DNA from: Actinomyces sp. Marseille-P3109
Lineage (GTDB): Bacteria; Actinomycetota; Actinomycetes; Actinomycetales; Actinomycetaceae
Direction of reading: 5' to 3'
Length of the DNA: 64,000 nucleotides
Assembly (NCBI RefSeq): GCF_900323545.1
Contig: NZ_OOHN01000008.1
Span: 391,941-455,940 of the forward strand
The notes under the pieces are model-generated. The model was not told where the DNA came from and ran no database searches. It was given only the letters and a program-made list of their open reading frames with translations. This document shows, in pieces, positions 59,541-64,000 of this stretch; within the stretch, counting starts at the first letter, position 1; every line of letters begins with the position of its first letter. Both the position numbers and the translations under genes were made by a program.

Positions 59541-60464
59541 ATGAGCAGCACCATTACCTTCGACGCCGTCACCAAGCTGTACCCGGCCGGGAGGAGTGCC
59601 GGATCCGGCACCCCCGCCGTCGACTCCTTCTCGGCCCGGATCGAGGCCGGTACCACCACGGTCCTGCTGGGCTCGTCGGGCTGCGGCAAGACCACCCTCC
59701 TGCGCATGGTCAACCGCATGGTCGAGCCCTCCAGCGGTGCGGTGCTCATCGACGACGAGGACGTCGCCACCCGCGACGCCGTGACCCTGCGCCGCTCCAT
59801 CGGCTACGTCATGCAGAACGCAGGGCTGCTGCCGCACCGACGCGTCATCGACAACATCACCCTGGTACCTCGCCTGCAGGGCGTGGGACGGCGCGAGTCC
59901 CGGCAGCGGGCCCTCGAGCTCATGGACATGCTCGACCTCGACCGCGACCTGGCCGGGCGCTACCCCCACCAGCTCTCCGGAGGCCAGGCCCAGCGGGTCG
60001 GAGTGGCCCGGGCCCTGGCGGCTGATCCGGAGGTGCTTCTCATGGATGAGCCCTTCGGCGCCGTCGATCCCCTGGTGCGCCGCGAGCTCCAGCGCGAGAT
60101 GGTCCGGATCCAGGCCGAGCTGGGCAAGACGATCATCTTCGTCACCCACGACGTCGACGAGGCCCTGGCCCTGGGTGACGAGATCATCCTCCTGCGCGAG
60201 GGCGCCCAGGTCGCTCAGAGAGGCAGCGGAGCAGAGTTACTCGCCGAGCCCGCCGATGACTTCGTGGCCCGTTTCCTCGGGCTCGACGACGCAGCCCGCC
60301 AGCTGCGGCTCAAGGAGGACGCCGACACCCGGATCGTCCTGGACCGGGCCGGCCGCGCCGTCGGGCGCCTGACCGACGATCCGACGGCGCGGACAGGCGC
60401 TGAACGGACTGTGCAGGCAGCGGAAGCCGTGGGGTCCGTGCAGTCTGCGGAGAAACGGGCATGA
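59541..60464 (+). CDS. OpuC/ProV-type quaternary amine ABC ATPase
   Basis: 307 residues from the ATG at 59541; a GTG at 59466 would give a longer form, and the GGAGAGGA upstream is rather far away, so the start is uncertain. Walker A LGSSGCGKTT, Q-loop YVMQNAGLLPHR, signature LSGGQAQRVGVARAL and Walker B VLLMDEPFGAVDP are typical of glycine-betaine/proline/choline importers. LLPHRRV and FVTHDVDEAL support this. The C-terminus lacks CBS domains found in many osmosensing relatives. Its stop overlaps the next ATG by 4 nt. Confidence 0.87.
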   Translation: MSSTITFDAVTKLYPAGRSAGSGTPAVDSFSARIEAGTTTVLLGSSGCGKTTLLRMVNRMVEPSSGAVLIDDEDVATRDAVTLRRSIGYVMQNAGLLPHRRVIDNITLVPRLQGVGRRESRQRALELMDMLDLDRDLAGRYPHQLSGGQAQRVGVARALAADPEVLLMDEPFGAVDPLVRRELQREMVRIQAELGKTIIFVTHDVDEALALGDEIILLREGAQVAQRGSGAELLAEPADDFVARFLGLDDAARQLRLKEDADTRIVLDRAGRAVGRLTDDPTARTGAERTVQAAEAVGSVQSAEKRA

Positions 60465-61186
60465 GCTGGGTCCTGGCCAACCTGCCCACCATCGCCGGGC
60501 ACCTGCTGGCCCACCTGCTCCAGGCGGTCCCCGCTATCCTCGCCGCCTTTGTCCTGGCAATTCCTATCGCCAGGCTGGCCCGCGCCGCCCGTCCACTGCG
60601 TGCCGTGCTGGTGACCGGTTCCTCCCTGCTTTACGCCATCCCGTCGCTGGCGCTGTTCGTCATCCTTCCCATCATCCTGGCCACCGGCATCCGCGACCCT
60701 CTCAACGTCATCGTGGCCCTGACCCTCTACGGGCTGGCGCTCCTGGTGCCGGCCACCGCCGACGCCCTCGACGCCGTCGACGCCCGCGTCCTGGACGCCG
60801 CCACCGCCATGGGCATGGGACGCCTGCGCTGCTTCCTCACCGTCGAGCTACCGCTGGCGGGACCCGCTATTCTCACGGGCCTGCGTGTGGTGACGGTTTC
60901 GACGATCTCGCTGACCACCGTCGGAGCGGTGCTCGGTGTGCGCAGCCTGGGCTGGCTCTTCACCGACGGGTTCCAGCGCGGCATCACCGCGGAGATCGTC
61001 ACCGGCCTCGTCGCCACTGCGGTCCTGGCCCTCGTTCTGGACGGGATCGTTCTCGCTCTGGGACGCCTGTGCCTGCCGTGGACGTGGAAACGTGCTGGCG
61101 ACGGACAAGTGCGCCAGGTGGCCGAGGCGTCCGTAGCCGGTGGCCATGAGGATGCCGGTCCGCAGGATCAGGAGGGCGAGGCATGA
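60461..61186 (+). CDS. Quaternary amine ABC permease 1
   Basis: 241 residues with about six hydrophobic segments. The EAA-type coupling loop is ATAMGMGRLRCFLTVELPLAGPAILTGLR. SLLYAIPSLALFVILPIILATGI is typical of OpuCB/OpuBB permeases. Coupled to the ATPase before and to permease 2 after (4-nt overlaps). Confidence 0.88.
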   Translation: MSWVLANLPTIAGHLLAHLLQAVPAILAAFVLAIPIARLARAARPLRAVLVTGSSLLYAIPSLALFVILPIILATGIRDPLNVIVALTLYGLALLVPATADALDAVDARVLDAATAMGMGRLRCFLTVELPLAGPAILTGLRVVTVSTISLTTVGAVLGVRSLGWLFTDGFQRGITAEIVTGLVATAVLALVLDGIVLALGRLCLPWTWKRAGDGQVRQVAEASVAGGHEDAGPQDQEGEA

Positions 61187-61863
61187 GGTTCGTCCTGGCC
61201 GCACTGGCCTACATCGCCGACCCCGCCCACTGGAGCGGCGCCATGGGGATCGGCTCGCTGATGATCCAGCACGTCCTGTACTCGCTGACCGGCGTCCTCA
61301 TCGCCGCCCTCATCGGGGTCCCCACCGGCTGGTGGGTGGGGCACACCGGCCACGGGCGCACCTGGGTGCAGCCGCTCAGCGGTGCCGCCCGCTCCCTGCC
61401 CACCCTGGGCCTCATCACCCTGTTCGGCCTCGCGCTCGGTGTCGGTCTGAGCGCCCCCATGATCGCCTTCGTCATCCTGGCCCTGCCCAGCGTCCTGGCC
61501 GGAGCCATGAGCGGGGTGAGGGCTGCCTCCGCCATCGCCGTGGACGGGGCCCGGGCCAGTGGCATGAGCGAGCTCCAGGTTCTGGGGCGGGTCGAGATCC
61601 CCCTCGGCGCGCCACTGCTCGTCGGCGGGCTGCGTTCGGCCAGCCTCCAGATCATCTCCACCGCCACGCTGGCCGCCTATACCGGCGCCGGTGGGCTCGG
61701 CCGGCTCATGTTCCTGGGCCTCAAGACCCAGGACTACGTCATGATGCTCGCCTCAGCGTTCCTGGTCATCGCCCTCGCCCTGGCCTCCGAGGCCCTCTTC
61801 GCTCTCGTCCAATGGGTCGTCACGCCCCAGGGCGCCCGGCAGCACCGGAAGGAACCAGTATGA
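61183..61863 (+). CDS. Quaternary amine ABC permease 2
   Basis: 226 residues, about five to six hydrophobic segments. AARSLPTLGLITLFGLALGVG and the coupling loop ARASGMSELQVLGRVEIPLGAPLLVGGLRSAS match OpuCD-type permeases. It forms a heterodimer with permease 1. Its stop overlaps the binding-protein ATG by 4 nt. Confidence 0.88.
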   Translation: MRFVLAALAYIADPAHWSGAMGIGSLMIQHVLYSLTGVLIAALIGVPTGWWVGHTGHGRTWVQPLSGAARSLPTLGLITLFGLALGVGLSAPMIAFVILALPSVLAGAMSGVRAASAIAVDGARASGMSELQVLGRVEIPLGAPLLVGGLRSASLQIISTATLAAYTGAGGLGRLMFLGLKTQDYVMMLASAFLVIALALASEALFALVQWVVTPQGARQHRKEPV

Positions 61864-62858
61864 CCGCACACCCCAGCCCTCGTTCCGGCCATCTGCTGAC
61901 GCGACGCGGCCTACTGGCCGGCGTCGGCACGACGGTCGGCCTCCTGTCTCTCAGCGCATGCTCCGACACCGATCCTTTCGCCATCGACCGGGCCTCGGGA
62001 GGCTACTCCGGTGGACCGATCATCATCGGCAGTCAGCAGTACTACTCCAACGAGATCATCGCCGAGCTCTACGCCCAGATGATGGAGAAGGCGGACCTCA
62101 CCGTCACCCGCGAGTACCAGATCGGCCAGCGTGAGGTCTACCTGCCCGAGCTCGAGGCCGGGAAGATCCATGTCATCCCCGAGTACGGCGGCAACCTGCT
62201 GGAGTACTACAGCAAGACCTCGGGCTCAGCCGGCCCCTCCACCGCTGAAGAAACCGTCGCACCCTCCCGCACGGCCAGCGATACCGCCTCGGTCCAGGAA
62301 TCCCTGCTGGGGATCCTGCCGCGTTCCCTGACCACCCTGAACCCGGCCGAGGCCACGGATCAGGACTCCCTGACCGTCACCCGGGCCACTGCCCAGGCCC
62401 ACTCCCTGACCTCGATCGCAGACCTGACGTCGCTGGGACGGCCCATCACGATCGCCGCGAATTCCGAGTTCACCACCCGCCCCTACGGTCCCGATGGGCT
62501 CAAGGCCGTCTACGGCGTCGATGCCTCCGTCACGCCGGTGGAGGACTCCGGCGGTCCACTGACCGTCAAGGCGCTCACCGACGGCACCGTCGACGTCGCT
62601 GACATCTACTCCTCGGATCCCGCCATCCAGGCGCAGGACCTCGTTGTCCTGTCCGATCCTCAGATGCTCATCCTTCCGCAGAACGTCACCCCGTTGGTGT
62701 CGGCCTCGCTGCCGGCCATCGCAGTGACCGCCATCAACCGGGTCTCGGCCCTGCTGACGCCCGACGAGCTGCGCGCCCTCAACCAGCGCTCCACCGGCGA
62801 GAAGCTCAGCTCCAAGGTCATCGCCACCGACTGGCTCAACTCCAAGAAGCTCCTCTAA
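61860..62858 (+). CDS. Quaternary amine-binding lipoprotein (OpuCC/ProX-like)
   Basis: 332 residues from the ATG at 61860. The signal peptide has a twin-Arg (TRRGLLAGVGTTVGLLSLSAC) ending in lipobox LSAC. The mature part follows the OpuAC/OsmF pattern: IIIGSQQYYSNEIIAELYAQMME, IHVIPEYGGNLLEYY and DVADIYSSDPAIQ. The aromatic-rich start (QQYYSNE) suggests a cation-pi box for betaine, choline or carnitine. It is the last gene of the four-gene import operon. Osmoprotection is the probable role. Confidence 0.85.
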   Translation: MTAHPSPRSGHLLTRRGLLAGVGTTVGLLSLSACSDTDPFAIDRASGGYSGGPIIIGSQQYYSNEIIAELYAQMMEKADLTVTREYQIGQREVYLPELEAGKIHVIPEYGGNLLEYYSKTSGSAGPSTAEETVAPSRTASDTASVQESLLGILPRSLTTLNPAEATDQDSLTVTRATAQAHSLTSIADLTSLGRPITIAANSEFTTRPYGPDGLKAVYGVDASVTPVEDSGGPLTVKALTDGTVDVADIYSSDPAIQAQDLVVLSDPQMLILPQNVTPLVSASLPAIAVTAINRVSALLTPDELRALNQRSTGEKLSSKVIATDWLNSKKLL

Positions 62859-62927
62859 GCGGCGAGAGGCCGCGTTGCTGAGCGTGTCAGCGATGGCGGA
62901 GAGCCACACGTGATGACAGCAAGTGAT

Positions 62928-62974
62928 CTCTCACACACACTCACTCTCTTTTGGAAAGTGAATGTGTGTGAGAG
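62928..62974. promoter_or_regulatory. 18-bp-arm inverted repeat upstream of NADP oxidoreductase
   Basis: Left arm 62928-62945 (CTCTCACACACACTCACT) and right arm 62957-62974 (AGTGAATGTGTGTGAGAG) match at 17 of 18 positions around an 11-nt T-rich centre. The repeat lies 43-90 nt before the ATG at 63017. It could be an operator for a dimeric repressor such as the nearby HxlR protein, or a terminator-like attenuator. Confidence 0.7.
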
Positions 62975-62976
62975 AG

Positions 62977-63007
62977 TTGAGGCGTTCGTTCACAAACTAA
63001 CGCTCAA
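62977..63007. promoter_or_regulatory. Second imperfect dyad before NADP oxidoreductase
   Basis: TTGAGGCGTTCGTT and AACTAACGCTCAA around CACAA form an imperfect dyad (one inserted base, one mismatch) ending just before the AAGGAG ribosome-binding site. A regulator bound here could block initiation. Confidence 0.5.
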
Positions 63008-63016
63008 GGAGCTCTT

Positions 63017-63640
63017 ATGTCTGTCCCCTCCGTCTCCATCATCGGCGCCGGCGCCATTGGATCAGCCGTCGCAGGCCTGGCAGTCAAGGCCGGCGCCAGC
63101 ACTCAGGTCCTGATGCGCGACACCTCCAAGGTCTCAGGCCTTTCGGGCGTCGACGTCGCCGAGATCGGCTCGCCCCTGAGCGGTGACATCGTCGTTCTCG
63201 CCCTGCCGTACGCCGCCATCGACGACGTCATCGCCACTTATGGTGCGCAAGCCTTCGCCGGCAAGGTCGTCGTCGACCCGACCAACCCCCTGGACTTCAC
63301 CACTCTTGACTCCGTCGTACCGGCTGGTAGCTCTGCGGCCGCCGAGCTCGCCGTGAGGCTCCCGGACGCCCAGGTGGTCAAGGCCTTCAACACCGTCTTC
63401 GCCGCCGTCCTGGCTACCGGCACCGTCGGCGCTCGCCCGGCAACCGTCTTGGCCGCCTCCGACTCCGCGGACGCCAAGGCGAGCCTGCGCTCGCTCGTCG
63501 AGGCTGCCGGGCTGGAGTGGGCAGACGCCGGAGAGCTCAAGCGGGCAGAGCGTCTGGAGGCGCTCGGGGCACTGGGCATCGCCCTGGCCGTCACTGAGCA
63601 GATCGGTTGGACCGGGGGCCTTGCCGTCGTAGCCGAGTGA
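63017..63640 (+). CDS. F420-dependent-type NADP oxidoreductase
   Basis: 207 residues with AAGGAG upstream of the ATG. The Rossmann motif SIIGAGAIGSAVAGLAVKAG and the RDTSKVSGL segment, where NADP phosphate binds, open the domain. DIVVLALPYAAIDDVI, VVDPTNPLDF and VVKAFNTVFA are the conserved blocks of the NADPH:F420 oxidoreductase/Fno-like family. Members without F420 act as NADP-dependent reductases of unknown substrate. Two dyad elements lie upstream. An HxlR regulator follows on the same strand. Confidence 0.82.
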   Translation: MSVPSVSIIGAGAIGSAVAGLAVKAGASTQVLMRDTSKVSGLSGVDVAEIGSPLSGDIVVLALPYAAIDDVIATYGAQAFAGKVVVDPTNPLDFTTLDSVVPAGSSAAAELAVRLPDAQVVKAFNTVFAAVLATGTVGARPATVLAASDSADAKASLRSLVEAAGLEWADAGELKRAERLEALGALGIALAVTEQIGWTGGLAVVAE

Positions 63641-63670
63641 GGTGCGCGGTCCGCGGGTAGCCTGTCACCC

Positions 63671-63757
63671 ATGTCCGTCGTCGGCCGCTCATACTCATGG
63701 GCGCCCGACGACGGATCGGCGACCAAGCACACGAGGAGACAACGTGGCCGATACTGA
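63671..63757 (+). CDS. Possible leaderless upstream ORF (28 aa)
   Basis: TAGCCT at 63658-63663 ends 7 nt before an ATG at 63671, the same spacing as the predicted leaderless genes in this window. The frame runs 28 codons (MSVVGRSYSWAPDD... ending RRQRGRY) and its stop overlaps the HxlR start by 14 nt. It may be a translated leader coupled to the regulator, or the ATG may be incidental to the transcription start. Confidence 0.35.
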   Translation: MSVVGRSYSWAPDDGSATKHTRRQRGRY

Positions 63758-64000
63758 GCAGCCGACCGGCATGGAGATGGCACCCGACCCCTATAGCCGC
63801 AGCTGCCCCTCACGCCGTCTACTCAAGTCACTCGGTGACCTGTGGACCGTGCTCGTCGTCGGGGCGCTCCATCATGCGGACCAGCCGCAACGCTTCAAGG
63901 AGATATCGGCCCGAGTCGACGGTATCTCCACCAAAATGCTCACCCAGACACTACGGGGTCTTGAACGCGATGGTCTTATCGAGCGCCATCAGTACCCTGA
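63744..64000 (+). CDS. HxlR-family transcriptional regulator, partial
   Basis: The GTG at 63744 follows GAGGAG by 5 nt. The 85 visible residues hold the HxlR winged-helix start: a Cys in YSRSCPSRRLLKSLGDLWTVLVVGALHH, then RFKEISARVDGISTKMLTQTLRGLERDGLIERHQYP, where the recognition helix is SARVDGISTKMLTQTL. The N-terminal Cys is the residue used for redox or electrophile sensing in several HxlR proteins (HypR, YodB, QorR). It probably regulates the oxidoreductase upstream. The 3' end is outside the window. Confidence 0.88.
   Translation, partial: MADTEQPTGMEMAPDPYSRSCPSRRLLKSLGDLWTVLVVGALHHADQPQRFKEISARVDGISTKMLTQTLRGLERDGLIERHQYP

Overview
The window reads as chromosomal DNA from a high-GC Gram-positive actinobacterium, most likely an oral Actinomyces of the oris/naeslundii/viscosus type. 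Supporting signs are GC-rich, strongly biased codon use in nearly every gene, frequent GTG starts, 4-bp stop/start overlaps inside operons, sortase-anchored surface proteins, and a block of actinobacterial core genes (dapE, LOG, DUF3117, O-methyltransferase, tatB, mrp, DUF1003, MgtE-N/CBS). The genus is an inference from style and gene content. I see no rRNA, tRNA, CRISPR array, insertion sequence or prophage.

Layout. 0-2.3 kb: the first codons of an exported protein, a sortase-anchored choice-of-anchor L protein and acylphosphatase. 2.3-9 kb: exonuclease III, a MacB-type ABC efflux operon, and galactokinase with a DeoR-type repressor. 9-12.5 kb: a 2H phosphoesterase, a YihY-type membrane protein and mannose-1-phosphate guanylyltransferase carrying a 9-nt coding repeat. 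12.7-22.2 kb: a nucleoside salvage locus with BMP-family nucleoside ABC importer, cytidine deaminase, thymidine phosphorylase, a coupled C39-like protein of unknown function and, after a lower-GC insertion, deoxyribose-phosphate aldolase. 22.3-26.3 kb: a zinc/manganese ABC importer behind a perfect palindrome. 26.2-29.4 kb: DUF6157, an AraC regulator and a large phosphohexomutase. 29.7-38 kb: the conserved core block. 38-44.7 kb: TIM-barrel isomerase, ArsR/CDF metal efflux, Xaa-Pro aminopeptidase, Gfo/Idh/MocA oxidoreductase, PHP phosphoesterase and MarC. 44.8-49.7 kb: DEAD-box helicase, ferritin-like protein, an LAxTG surface protein, a membrane-anchored RCC1 protein and CsbD. 50-54.7 kb: purine/cytosine permease with purine nucleoside phosphorylase, a gene-poor stretch holding a 29-bp-arm inverted repeat, and fumarase. 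54.9-59.4 kb: a tannase-like lipoprotein, a DeoR regulator divergent from a VOC protein, and a quinone-type oxidoreductase. 59.5-62.9 kb: an OpuC-type quaternary-amine importer. 63-64 kb: an F420-type NADP oxidoreductase and a truncated HxlR regulator.

The salvage modules fit together. Nucleosides enter through the BMP system and bases through the NCS1 permease; Cdd, DeoA and the nucleoside phosphorylase release pentose-1-phosphates; DeoC cleaves deoxyribose-5-phosphate. No classical deoB is present, and the PGM2/PgcA-like mutase at 27.6-29.4 kb is a candidate for that step.

A recurrent architectural feature is a TANNNT -10 box ending 6-7 nt before the start codon, seen at eleven genes on both strands. 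This predicts leaderless mRNAs.
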